From contig NZ_CP015756.1 of the NCBI RefSeq assembly GCF_001877035.1, positions 1,107,001-1,171,000 on the forward strand: a stretch of DNA of 64,000 bases, in the 5' to 3' direction. Of the stretch, positions 19,645-28,355 are shown in pieces. A program made the position numbers and the translations under genes. The stretch's first letter is position 1. Each line of letters begins with the position of its first letter. This DNA comes from Clostridium estertheticum subsp. estertheticum. Lineage in GTDB: Bacteria; Bacillota; Clostridia; Clostridiales; Clostridiaceae. A model generated the notes under the pieces. It did no database searches and was not told the DNA's origin. It was given only the letters and a program-made list of their open reading frames with translations.

Positions 19645-20907
19645 ATGAAAACAAGAGCAGTAAGATTATACGGTAAAAAAGATTTAAGAATGGAAGAATT
19701 TGAGCTTCCTGAAATAAAAGAAGACGAAATATTAGTAAAAGTAGTATCGGACAGTATATGTATGTCTACTTATAAAGCAGCAATACTAGGTAGTGATCAT
19801 AAGAGAGTACCTAGTGATATAGCAGTTAATCCTGTAATTGTAGGACATGAAATGGCAGGAGATATAGTACAAGTAGGTTCTAAATGGAAGAATGACTTTA
19901 AGCCAGGCAATAAATTCTCTATGCAACCAGCACTTAATTACAAAGGAAGTATGGATTCTCCAGGATATTCTTATAGATATTGTGGAGGAGATGCAACTTA
20001 TGTAATAATGCCACAAGAAGTAATGGAACTTGGTTGTTTATTAAACTACGATGGTAAAGCATATTACGAAGCTTCACTGGCAGAACCAATGTCTTGTATT
20101 ATTGGAGGTTTTCATGCAAGTTTTCATACTGTAATGGGTAGTTATGAACACAAGATGGGAATAGTTGAAGGTGGAAAGCTTGCAATGCTTGCAGCTGCTG
20201 GTCCTATGGGCCTAGGCGCAATTGATTATGCTATGCACTGTGATAGGAGGCCGGCTTTAATAGTAGTAACAGATATAGAACAAGGTAGATTAGATAGAGC
20301 AAGGGCAATATTCACAAAAGAAGATGCAAAAAAAGTCGGAATAGAATTAATATTTGTAAACACAAAAGATATAGAAGATGTTCCGGCTTATTTAAGAAAC
20401 TTAACAGGTGGAACAGGTTTTGATGATGTATTTGTATATTCTCCAGTTAAACCAGTAGTTGAGCAAGGCGATAAAATATTAGGTAGAGATGGTTGCTTAA
20501 ACTTCTTCGCAGGTCCTACAGATACTAAATTCTCAGCGATGTTTAATTTTTATAATGTTCATTATCAATCAACTCATACTATTGGAACCACTGGTGGAAA
20601 TACAAATGATATGATTGAATCATTAAGAATGACAGAAAAGAATATTATAAATCCAGCAGTTATGGTTACTCATGTCGGAGGACTTGATAGTGCAGCAGAT
20701 GCTACTATTAGACTAACAGAAGTACCAGCTGGTAAAAAATTAATATATACAAATATATTTATGGATATTACAGCAATAGATGAATTTGAAGAAAAAGGAA
20801 AAAAAGATCCACGTTTCAAAAAATTATCAGAAATTGCAAAAAACAATAAGGGACTTTGGTCTTTAGAGGCAGAGAAATATTTACTTGAAAATTGGAAAAC
20901 TAAATAA
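19645..20907 (+). CDS. SorE-like zinc dehydrogenase (L-sorbose-1-phosphate reductase family)
   Basis: A 420-residue medium-chain alcohol dehydrogenase. Zinc-site residues C39 and H68-E69 (GHEMAGDIVQVG), a third acidic ligand candidate in SLAEPMSCIIGG, and a nucleotide-binding stretch with GPMGLGAIDYAM. The long form and the wording match L-sorbose-1-phosphate reductases, which interconvert L-sorbose 1-phosphate and D-glucitol 6-phosphate. The start is placed at MKTRAV after AAGGTGG; an upstream in-frame start at 19633 overlaps this ribosome site. Last gene of the hexitol operon. In this setting it may oxidise mannitol phosphate next to the phosphate-bearing carbon to give fructose 1-phosphate (inference). 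Confidence 0.82.
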   Translation: MKTRAVRLYGKKDLRMEEFELPEIKEDEILVKVVSDSICMSTYKAAILGSDHKRVPSDIAVNPVIVGHEMAGDIVQVGSKWKNDFKPGNKFSMQPALNYKGSMDSPGYSYRYCGGDATYVIMPQEVMELGCLLNYDGKAYYEASLAEPMSCIIGGFHASFHTVMGSYEHKMGIVEGGKLAMLAAAGPMGLGAIDYAMHCDRRPALIVVTDIEQGRLDRARAIFTKEDAKKVGIELIFVNTKDIEDVPAYLRNLTGGTGFDDVFVYSPVKPVVEQGDKILGRDGCLNFFAGPTDTKFSAMFNFYNVHYQSTHTIGTTGGNTNDMIESLRMTEKNIINPAVMVTHVGGLDSAADATIRLTEVPAGKKLIYTNIFMDITAIDEFEEKGKKDPRFKKLSEIAKNNKGLWSLEAEKYLLENWKTK

Positions 20908-20930
20908 TATGAAAAAATTTAAATGATAAA

Positions 20931-20971
20931 AAAAGATACAGGATTAAATAAAATTCCTGTATCTTTTTTTA
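20931..20971 (+). terminator. Rho-independent terminator of the hexitol operon
   Basis: AAAGATACAGGA / TCCTGTATCTTT stem with a T-run on the right side. Confidence 0.88.
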
Positions 20972-20979
20972 TCCTATTA

Positions 20980-21021
20980 AACAAAGACCATCTATTCAAT
21001 ATTGAGTAGATGGTCTTTGTT
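20980..21021 (-). terminator. Hairpin at the 3' end of transketolase
   Basis: ACAAAGACCATCTA / TAGATGGTCTTTGT, a 14-base perfect stem just past the transketolase stop codon. The T-run on the minus strand is weak, but placement fits a terminator. Confidence 0.7.
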
Positions 21022-21038
21022 ATTATATTATATTAAAA

Positions 21039-23030
21039 TTATTTGCCTAGTAGTTTAAGTGCTTTACTTACAACATTCTCTGTTGTGAATCCAAACTCTT
21101 TATATAAAATTTCAGCTTTACCTGAAGCTCCAAATCTATCGATGGAAATTACGTCTCCGTCAAGTCCAACATATTTGTGCCAACCGAATGAAGCAGCAGC
21201 TTCTACAGCGAGCCTTGTTCTAACAGATGACGGTAATATAGATTCTTTATACTCTTTTGATTGAGCTTCAAATAAATCTAAACATGGCATACTTATAACT
21301 CTTGCTTTAATACCTTTATCATTTAATAATTTAGCACCTTCATAAATAAATTCTACTTCAGATCCAGAAGCCATTAAAATGATATCAGGTTTTTGACCAG
21401 GTGTTTCATAAGTTTTTAATACATATGCACCCTTTAAAGCCTCGATTGATGTTTCAGCATATAAAGGAAGATTCTGTCTTGTTAGTATTAATGCGGTAGG
21501 GGTTGTTTTTGAAGTTATTGCGGCATACCAACCAACAGCTGTTTCTCTTGAATCAGCTGGTCTAAACACATTAAAGTTTGGTAGAGCCCTTAAAGCTGCA
21601 AGATGCTCTATTGGTTCATGAGTTGGACCATCTTCACCAACAGCTATACTATCATGAGTTAACACATAAGTTACAGGTAGACCCATAAGTGAAGAAAGTC
21701 TCATTGCACCCTTCATATAATCACTAAATACGAAGAAAGTTGAAACAAAAGGTTTAAGACCTCCATGAACATATATACCATTTGCAATGGCTGCCATGGC
21801 ATGCTCACGTACTCCAAAATGAAGGTTAGAACCATTTCTATCATCGACAGAGAAATCACCTAGACCCTTCATATATGTTTTATTAGAAGGAGCAAGATCT
21901 GCAGAACCACCTATAAAGTTTGGTACATATTTTGCTAATGTATTTATTATAGCACCAGAAGAGTTTCTTGTTGCTGCCTTGCCTTCAAATTTCCATAACT
22001 CTTCAACTTTTAGTAAATCAACAGAAAGATCACCACTCTGCCATAATTCATATTCTTTAGCGAGTTTAGGATTTTCTTTGCAATACTCAGCATAAAGTGT
22101 GTTCCAAGTTTCTTCTTTTTTGCTTAGTTTTGATTTTACAATTTCCATATGCTTAGCTACTTCATCTGGAACGGTAAATGGAGCAAGATTCCAGCCCATA
22201 CATTTTTTCATTTCAGTTATATTATCTTCACCAAGTGGTTCGCCATGTGCTGATGCTAAGCCTTGTTTTTTAGCACAGCCAAATCCGATAATAGTTTTAA
22301 TTTTAATAAAGGTAGGTTTATTTAACTCAAGTTTTGCAGTTTCAATAGCTTTGCCTATTGCATCCATATCATTGCCATCTTCTACGTTTATTACCTGCCA
22401 TCCATAAGCCTCAAACCTTTTGCTTACATCTTCTGTAAAGGCAATATCTGTAGATCCTTCTATAGATATGCTATTTGAGTCATACATTAAAATAAGCTTA
22501 GATAACCCTAGAGTACCTGCAAGGGATGCTGCTTCGGAAGATATCCCTTCCATATTATCTCCATCACCACATATAGCATATGTATAATGATCTACAATAG
22601 CATGTTTTTTTGTATTGAATTTTGCTGCAAGATGACTTTCAGCTATTGCCATACCAACTGCATTAGCAATTCCTTGTCCAAGTGGGCCTGTGGTAATTTC
22701 AACGCCGTTTGTATGACCATATTCAGGATGGCCAGGTGTTAAACTTCCAAATTGCCTAAAGTTCTTTAAATCTTCAATAGTTAGACCATACCCAAAAAGA
22801 TTAAGAAGTGAGTATTCAAGCATCGATCCATGACCTGCAGAGAGTACAAATCTATCTCTATCCTGCCATTTTGAATTGTTAGGGTTATGTTTCATATGGT
22901 TTGCCCATAATGTGTAGGCCATTGGTGCAACTCCAAGTGGAAGACCTGGATGGCCTGAATTTGCTTTTTGTATTGCCTCAGCTGATAATACTCTTATAGT
23001 ATCTACTGTTAGTTGTTCAATTTTGTTCAA
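21039..23030 (-). CDS. tkt: Transketolase
   Basis: A 663-residue thiamine-diphosphate enzyme of the pentose phosphate pathway that moves two-carbon units between ketoses and aldoses. The TPP-binding motif [21 protein letters not shown], the substrate-binding HGEPLG and the central [14 protein letters not shown] are all present; length is normal for the family. The start codon is TTG, fixed by AAGGAGGAATTTACA directly before it. Monocistronic and convergent with the hexitol operon. In this cell it would connect pentoses and uronic-acid-derived sugars to glycolysis. Confidence 0.96.
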   Translation of the reverse strand: MNKIEQLTVDTIRVLSAEAIQKANSGHPGLPLGVAPMAYTLWANHMKHNPNNSKWQDRDRFVLSAGHGSMLEYSLLNLFGYGLTIEDLKNFRQFGSLTPGHPEYGHTNGVEITTGPLGQGIANAVGMAIAESHLAAKFNTKKHAIVDHYTYAICGDGDNMEGISSEAASLAGTLGLSKLILMYDSNSISIEGSTDIAFTEDVSKRFEAYGWQVINVEDGNDMDAIGKAIETAKLELNKPTFIKIKTIIGFGCAKKQGLASAHGEPLGEDNITEMKKCMGWNLAPFTVPDEVAKHMEIVKSKLSKKEETWNTLYAEYCKENPKLAKEYELWQSGDLSVDLLKVEELWKFEGKAATRNSSGAIINTLAKYVPNFIGGSADLAPSNKTYMKGLGDFSVDDRNGSNLHFGVREHAMAAIANGIYVHGGLKPFVSTFFVFSDYMKGAMRLSSLMGLPVTYVLTHDSIAVGEDGPTHEPIEHLAALRALPNFNVFRPADSRETAVGWYAAITSKTTPTALILTRQNLPLYAETSIEALKGAYVLKTYETPGQKPDIILMASGSEVEFIYEGAKLLNDKGIKARVISMPCLDLFEAQSKEYKESILPSSVRTRLAVEAAASFGWHKYVGLDGDVISIDRFGASGKAEILYKEFGFTTENVVSKALKLLGK

Positions 23031-23216
23031 TGTAAATTCCTCCTTATGGTTTTTAATTTCTATATTTATTTAAATTATTTGTAAAGATGTATGTCTTATA
23101 TTCATTTTATCACAAACAAATATATATAAGAAGCAAACTTAATTAAATTAGCAGTATAATAAATGAATAATATTAAAATTTAAAGAATGTGATAAAAAAA
23201 ATGGAGGCGAAAAATT

Positions 23217-24053
23217 TTGATAATAGGTGGAAGAGCTCATGATTTTGGCAAATTACCTGTTGCGCAGCTTGCAGCGAAAGTATCAAAGCAGGGTTATTCA
23301 TATATTCAATTGGCTTTAAGTAAAGCGATATATGGAATAGATTGTAGTTTGGGTAAGTTAAGTCCAGGCCTTGGGAATTATATTAGGGATAGTTTCAAGA
23401 AAGAAAATGTTCAGATTGCTGTTTTAGGTTGTTATATAAATGGTATACATCCGGATATCCAAAAGAGAAGGGCCGATATAGATAGGTTTAAAGAACATAT
23501 AAGATTTGCTAGAGATTTTGGATGTAGTATAGTTGGAACAGAAACTGGAACTTTAAAGGTTGATGGCTTAAGTGATTATGATAACGAGTCAGAATCAGCT
23601 TTTGAAACTTTAATTGAAAGTTTAAAAGAGATCACATGTGAAGCTGAAAAATTTGGAGTCATAGTTGGAATTGAGGGAGGGAAAAATGAGGTTGTATCTA
23701 CGCCTCAAAGAATGAGAAGAGTCCTAGATTTGATTCCGTCAAATAATTTACAAGTTATCTACGATCCAACTAATTATATATCAATATTAAACTTTAAGGA
23801 TCAAAATGATCTTATTAAAGATGCCTTTAATTTATTTGGTGATAGAATGGTAGTTTTGCATGCAAAGGATTTTGTAGTTTGTAATGATAAAATCAATATT
23901 GTAGCTGCGGGCATGGGAAATTTAAATTATGAATTGATACTGAAACAGCTTAAGAAGAGGAAACCATTTATAAATATTTTGCTTGAGGATATTAAAGAAG
24001 TGGATATGGATAGAAGTATTAAGTTTATTGAACAACTTTATAATAGAGTATAA
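23217..24053 (+). CDS. Sugar phosphate isomerase/epimerase-like TIM-barrel protein
   Basis: A 278-residue protein of the xylose-isomerase-like TIM-barrel superfamily (AP_endonuc_2). Visible metal-site segments: GTETGT, IVGIEGGKNEVVS (Glu), LQVIYDPTNYIS (Asp), VVLHAKDF (His) and ILLEDI (Glu). The TTG start is fixed by GGAGG nine bases upstream. The substrate cannot be assigned; the superfamily includes inosose dehydratase, hydroxypyruvate isomerase and sugar epimerases. Single gene, divergent from transketolase, and within reach of the uronate/pectin modules, so a role with uronic-acid-derived sugars is possible. Confidence 0.85.
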   Translation: MIIGGRAHDFGKLPVAQLAAKVSKQGYSYIQLALSKAIYGIDCSLGKLSPGLGNYIRDSFKKENVQIAVLGCYINGIHPDIQKRRADIDRFKEHIRFARDFGCSIVGTETGTLKVDGLSDYDNESESAFETLIESLKEITCEAEKFGVIVGIEGGKNEVVSTPQRMRRVLDLIPSNNLQVIYDPTNYISILNFKDQNDLIKDAFNLFGDRMVVLHAKDFVVCNDKINIVAAGMGNLNYELILKQLKKRKPFINILLEDIKEVDMDRSIKFIEQLYNRV

Positions 24054-24071
24054 TAAAAAAACACGAAATTA

Positions 24072-24112
24072 AAAGGGCAGTTTATTACTAAATAGTAATG
24101 AACTGCCCCTAT
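24072..24112. terminator. Bidirectional terminator
   Basis: GGGCAGTTTATTACT / AGTAATGAACTGCCC stem with flanking A- and T-rich tails between convergent genes. Confidence 0.85.
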
Positions 24113-24114
24113 TA

Positions 24115-24840
24115 TTAGAGATTTTCTAGTTTAGGCTTATCAGTATTTAGTTTTAGTTTATTTTCAATTTCTAATAATACATTTTTTTGATAATACATTA
24201 TTAAATAACAAACAATACTTGATATGAATAGTAATATAAAGGTAGATATTTTAAAAAATATAAAGCCTACAATTAGAAAACTTGAAAGAGATAAAAGTGT
24301 AACATTGAATTTTCTAATTGTATAGTATGCAGCTGTTTTAAGAATATCTTTCCAGCCTAAATAAAATCTTGAGATTATTGGGAATACATATAGATTTATT
24401 GAAAAAACAAGAACTATTATTACAAAAAAAGAAACTGTTAATGGTTTTGGGTAAGCACTTGCAATAAAATATTTAATATCAATAGAGAGTATGCACAGGA
24501 GCATTATTTCTAAGGCGCCGAAAAATAAAGATTGAATAAAGTTGGTTTTATAAGCTTTAAAAAAATCCTTTGTAATATTTACATCTTTTTCACGTATAAG
24601 TTTTCCCATCACACTAAATAAAGCTGTTGCTGCAGGTGCTATAGGAATACAACATACAATAAGGATAGAAGTAAAACCTTGTGGAATTTTATTTGTTCCA
24701 ACAGAAAAAAGTATAATGAACATAATAACTAATGGAATATTAAGAAGTAGAAAGTATAAATTACCTAGGAGGAACCAAAATATATAATTAGTTATTGTGT
24801 AGAAAGGTCCCTCACCAAATTCTCTTTTTGATTTAGCCAT
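24115..24840 (-). CDS. YesL-like DUF624 membrane protein
   Basis: A 241-residue membrane protein with about five or six hydrophobic segments and the DUF624 opening FGEGPFYTITNYIFWFLLGNLYFL. Homologues (B. subtilis YesL) lie inside rhamnogalacturonan gene clusters beside LplB-type ABC permeases, and their biochemical role is unknown. It is on the minus strand, separated from the pectin island by a 268-base interval that holds the promoter of the esterase-pectinesterase operon. GGAGGAAAAAA precedes the ATG. Confidence 0.85.
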   Translation of the reverse strand: MAKSKREFGEGPFYTITNYIFWFLLGNLYFLLLNIPLVIMFIILFSVGTNKIPQGFTSILIVCCIPIAPAATALFSVMGKLIREKDVNITKDFFKAYKTNFIQSLFFGALEIMLLCILSIDIKYFIASAYPKPLTVSFFVIIVLVFSINLYVFPIISRFYLGWKDILKTAAYYTIRKFNVTLLSLSSFLIVGFIFFKISTFILLFISSIVCYLIMYYQKNVLLEIENKLKLNTDKPKLENL

Positions 24841-25050
24841 TTTTTTCCTCCAACTGCATTTATAAAATGCATTTATGTAAATTATTATAATAATTAAATT
24901 GTTTTATAGTCAATTAAAATGTAACACAAAAGGAGTTAAATGCAAATAGGTAGAAGTTATAAAAAAGGCAAATAGATTTTGGTGATTTCTACATATTAAC
25001 ATAATAGAGGGTGATATCAACATAAAATTTTCATTTAATAGATGAATATA

Positions 25051-25079
25051 TTGTCGTAAATGTTTAATAGTGGTATAAT
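25051..25079 (+). promoter_or_regulatory. SigA-type promoter with extended -10 before the esterase operon
   Basis: TTGTCG (25051-25056), 17-base spacer, TATAAT (25074-25079) preceded by TGG, giving a TGnTATAAT extended -10. A cre-like site follows immediately at the expected start of transcription. Confidence 0.7.
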
Positions 25080-25088
25080 TTAGGTTAA

Positions 25089-25103
25089 ATGGTAACGGTT
25101 ACG
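25089..25103 (+). promoter_or_regulatory. cre-like operator at the esterase-pectinesterase operon
   Basis: ATGGTAACGGTTACG contains the near-palindrome GTAACGGTTAC and matches WTGNAANCGNWNNCW at 13 of 15 positions. It lies about ten bases past the -10 box, a classic repression position. It could also bind a LacI/GalR-family sugar repressor. Confidence 0.5.
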
Positions 25104-25138
25104 ACGGAATGAAATATCAAAAGAAAGTAGGGCAATTT

Positions 25139-26218
25139 ATGCTAGAAGAAGAGAAATATTTTACAATCAGCGATCATCTAAAAAATTTTTATTCTCTAAA
25201 ATCTAAAAAATTAGGATTTATAGCAGAAAATGTTTTGGAATATGGATTATGGAAAGCTGAGTTGAAAACAAAACTTAAAGAAATATTGGGAATGAATAGT
25301 ATGATGTTATGTGAACTTAAACCACAAATAGTAGAGTCAAAAAAATTTGAAGATTACAGGCGAGATAAAGCTATTATTCAAACAGAGCCAGGAGTTTGGA
25401 TGCCTCTTTATATATTGATTCCTGATGGAATTAAGCTAAATGAAAAGAGAGATTGTGTTATTGCACCTCATGGACATGGAGGAGGCGGTAAGGATTCAAT
25501 TGTAGGGAAAATTGATACTCCGGACATTAAAGAAAGCATAGATAAATATAACTACGACTATGGTTTGAAATTCGTGAGGCAAGGGTATGTGGTATTTTGC
25601 AGTGATGCAAGAGGAGCAGGTGAAAGAAGAGAAGATAAACATCAAGGCACAGATATAAAAGCAATTATGAGTACTTCTTGTAATGATATAAATAATGTTG
25701 CTATTAGCATAGGGCAAACTTTGGTGGGTATGATGACTTGGGACCTTATGAGGCTTATAGATTATATCGAAACTCTTAGTTATTGCGATAGCTCAAAAAT
25801 AGCATGTTGTGGATTTTCAGGAGGAGGACTGCAAGCATTATGGTTATCAGCAATAGATGAGAGAATAACTTGTAGCGTTGTTAGTGGTTATTTTTATGGA
25901 TTTAAAGATTCTATATTAAATACTCATTTATGTGGATGTAATTTTGTACCAAGGCTTTGGGAATATATAGAGCTTGGTGATTTAGCAGCTTTAATTGCAC
26001 CGAATCCACTTTTAATTGAAAGTGGTACTAAGGATAAACTTAATGGCGCAAGGGGAATTGTTAATGCTATACAGCAGGTGGATATAACTAGAAAGGCATA
26101 TAATATATTTAATAAAAAAGACAATATCTATCATCATATATTTGATGGTCCTCATATGTGGAACGGAGAGAAAACATATGATTTTGTTAATAAGTGGCGA
26201 AAGGGGTTTGACATATGA
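25139..26218 (+). CDS. Alpha/beta-hydrolase, probable sugar-ester (acetyl) esterase
   Basis: A 359-residue cytoplasmic alpha/beta-hydrolase of the large Abhydrolase_7/acetylxylan-esterase-like group. N-terminal helical part, then oxyanion-loop segment HGHGGGGKD, nucleophile elbow CGFSGGGLQ with S227, and a catalytic histidine candidate H339 in DGPHMW. No signal peptide. It overlaps the pectin methylesterase gene by ATGA, so the two are translationally coupled, which argues for removal of acetyl or similar ester groups from pectic oligosaccharides. The start at 25139 is preferred weakly over an in-frame ATG at 25109 (ten residues longer) because AGTAGGGC lies just before it. Exact substrate unknown. 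Confidence 0.78.
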   Translation: MLEEEKYFTISDHLKNFYSLKSKKLGFIAENVLEYGLWKAELKTKLKEILGMNSMMLCELKPQIVESKKFEDYRRDKAIIQTEPGVWMPLYILIPDGIKLNEKRDCVIAPHGHGGGGKDSIVGKIDTPDIKESIDKYNYDYGLKFVRQGYVVFCSDARGAGERREDKHQGTDIKAIMSTSCNDINNVAISIGQTLVGMMTWDLMRLIDYIETLSYCDSSKIACCGFSGGGLQALWLSAIDERITCSVVSGYFYGFKDSILNTHLCGCNFVPRLWEYIELGDLAALIAPNPLLIESGTKDKLNGARGIVNAIQQVDITRKAYNIFNKKDNIYHHIFDGPHMWNGEKTYDFVNKWRKGFDI

Positions 26219-27186
26219 TAGTATCAAAGGATGGAAGTGGAGATTTTAAGACGGTTCAAGATGCAATAAATTCTATACCTATTACAAATAAAGAAAAGAT
26301 CGTTATAAATATTAAAAATGGAATATATAAAGAAAAGATATATATTAATGTAGATAATGTAATTCTTTTAGGTGAAAGTAAAGCTAATACAATATTAACC
26401 TATGATGATTATGCATATAAGGAGTCTATAAGCGGAGAAAAGATGGGTACTTTTAATTCATTTTCTACTTTCGTAGGGGGAGATAATTTTTGCGCCCAAA
26501 ATATAACTTTTGAAAATTCATCTGGTAGCGGAGATATATATGGTCAGGCAGTTGCTATTTATGTGGATGGTGACAAAGCTAAGTTTAAAAACTGTAGTTT
26601 TATTGGGTGTCAGGACACTATTTTTACAGGACCTTTACCACCAAAACCCAAGAAAGGTAATTGGTTTGGCGGGCCTAAAGATCGAGCACCAAGAAGGCCT
26701 GTACGCCAGTATTATGAAGATTGTTATATTAGAGGTGACATAGATTTTATTTTTGGATCTGCCACAGCTGTGTTTAATCTATGCGTAATATTCTCAAATA
26801 ATAGGGATCGGGAGGTAAATGGATATATAACTGCAGCATCTACAAGTGAAGGAGAAAGGTTTGGCTATATATTTACAAATTGCAAGTTACTAAGTGATGC
26901 TGCACCTAATTCCGTTTATTTAGGAAGGCCTTGGAGGGATTATGCTAAAACTACTTTTATAAATTGTTTTATGGGAGAACATATTATAAGGGAAGGGTGG
27001 CATAACTGGGATCGCACGGTCACTGAGCAAACGGCTAGTTACGAGGAATATAACAGTTCGGGTCCTGGGGGGAAATTAGATAATAGAGCTATATGGGCAA
27101 AAGTATTAAGTGACGAGGAAGTTAAAGATTATAATATAGATAATATACTTGGTCCTGATTTTAATTATGAATTTTATAAAAGCTAG
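26215..27186 (+). CDS. Pectin methylesterase (CE8), cytoplasmic form
   Basis: A 323-residue right-handed beta-helix enzyme that removes methyl esters from galacturonan. Conserved CE8 motifs: GQAVAI (110-115, oxyanion Gln), QDTIF with D134, DIDFIFG with D177, and LGRPWRDYAKT. A Pro/Lys-rich insertion after QDTIF (residues ~139-165, PLPPKPKKGNWFGGPKDRAP) is also seen in intracellular bacterial homologues. It starts with the mature fold and has no signal peptide, so it should act on imported methylated oligogalacturonides rather than polymeric pectin. The ATGA overlap couples it to the esterase. Its stop codon lies in the left arm of the terminator hairpin. Confidence 0.93.
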   Translation: MIVSKDGSGDFKTVQDAINSIPITNKEKIVINIKNGIYKEKIYINVDNVILLGESKANTILTYDDYAYKESISGEKMGTFNSFSTFVGGDNFCAQNITFENSSGSGDIYGQAVAIYVDGDKAKFKNCSFIGCQDTIFTGPLPPKPKKGNWFGGPKDRAPRRPVRQYYEDCYIRGDIDFIFGSATAVFNLCVIFSNNRDREVNGYITAASTSEGERFGYIFTNCKLLSDAAPNSVYLGRPWRDYAKTTFINCFMGEHIIREGWHNWDRTVTEQTASYEEYNSSGPGGKLDNRAIWAKVLSDEEVKDYNIDNILGPDFNYEFYKS

Positions 27187-27210
27187 CAAAATAAATTGCT
27201 AGCTTTACTG
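27178..27210 (+). terminator. Terminator hairpin overlapping the pectinesterase stop codon
   Basis: AGCTAGCAA / TTGCTAGCT perfect stem followed by TTTACTGTTTTATTT. The TAG stop codon is inside the stem. Convergent with the GH105 gene. Confidence 0.65.
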
Positions 27211-27241
27211 TTTTATTTATTAATAATTTTATAATGCTTCT

Positions 27242-28330
27242 CTAATTTAGAATTTCCATCTCTGCCGCAGCAAGGATAAAGGCTCCAATGCCCTTTGCAT
27301 CATTTGTAACAATTGGTTCACTTATATAGTACTCATATGTACCGTCTCTTTTAGTTGCGCCACCAAGTCCAGCTACAGCGCAGGTTTTGTTTAAATTCAC
27401 TAGGCCATCTTTTGTAACCATAATAAATTCATCAACAATGTTTTTATATGTTGTTTTTGCAATAGCAACCCATTTTTTTGGTATATAACCTTTATTTGAT
27501 CCTTTTGCAATAGCATATAGTATCATGCATGATGCCGAGGATTCTATATAGTTACCTTTTTGGGTTCCTTTATCTAATACTTGGTACCAAAGTCCTGTTT
27601 TTTCATCGCGAACTTTAAGAAGAGCTTCTAGTACTTCATTTAAAATTTCGATTATTCTAGCTCTATCCTTATGGTTTTCTGGTAGGTAGTCTAATACATC
27701 GACTATAGCCATAACATACCAACCCATTGAACGACCCCAAAAATTTTTAGAAAGGCCTGTTTCTTTGTTACACCAGGGCTGAACTTTCTTTTCATCCCAT
27801 GCATGATATAACAATCCAGTTACGGAATCTTTTGCATGAAGCTCACATATTAAAAATTGTTTTGTAACATCATCAAATTCAGAAGTTTCACCAAACTCTT
27901 TTATAAATTCAGCTAAAAATGGTGAACCCATGTAAAGGCCATCTAACCATATTTGATAAGGATAGATTTGCTTATGCCAGAAGGCTCCTTCACTAGTTCG
28001 TGGGTGGTTTCTTAATTGTTCTCTTAATAGAAAAGCAGCTTTTTTATATTTCTCAAGCCCTGTTTCCTTATAAAGAAGAAATAAAAGTTTTCCATTGTTT
28101 ACGTGATCTATATTATATTCAGTAACACTATATTTCTTAATATCACCAGTTTCATCGATAAAAAAGTCCATGTTTTTTTTAATAAAATCAAAGTATTTTT
28201 TGTCCTTAGTTATTTTCCATAATAACTCGATACCTTTAAAAATAACACCATTATCATATTCCCATTTACAATTAAACTCTGGAGTTCGAATCATAACGGA
28301 ATCAGTCATCCTAGCGGCCCAATTTTCCAT
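27242..28330 (-). CDS. GH105 unsaturated rhamnogalacturonyl hydrolase (YteR/YesR type)
   Basis: A 362-residue (alpha/alpha)6-barrel enzyme that hydrolyses the unsaturated galacturonyl-rhamnose unit left by lyases, in the cytosol. GH105 landmarks: WLDGLYMGSPFLAEF, YHAWDEKKVQPW, and FWGRSMGWYVMAIVDVLDYL. No signal peptide. The ATG at 28330 is preferred because GAGGGGTG lies eight bases upstream; an in-frame GTG at 28339 overlaps that ribosome site. Last gene of the operon that begins with lplA. The presence of this enzyme implies that lyase-derived oligosaccharides reach the cell, although no pectate or rhamnogalacturonan lyase gene is in the window. Confidence 0.93.
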   Translation of the reverse strand: MENWAARMTDSVMIRTPEFNCKWEYDNGVIFKGIELLWKITKDKKYFDFIKKNMDFFIDETGDIKKYSVTEYNIDHVNNGKLLFLLYKETGLEKYKKAAFLLREQLRNHPRTSEGAFWHKQIYPYQIWLDGLYMGSPFLAEFIKEFGETSEFDDVTKQFLICELHAKDSVTGLLYHAWDEKKVQPWCNKETGLSKNFWGRSMGWYVMAIVDVLDYLPENHKDRARIIEILNEVLEALLKVRDEKTGLWYQVLDKGTQKGNYIESSASCMILYAIAKGSNKGYIPKKWVAIAKTTYKNIVDEFIMVTKDGLVNLNKTCAVAGLGGATKRDGTYEYYISEPIVTNDAKGIGAFILAAAEMEILN

Positions 28331-28355
28331 TTGCAACACCCCTCAATTTTATTTT

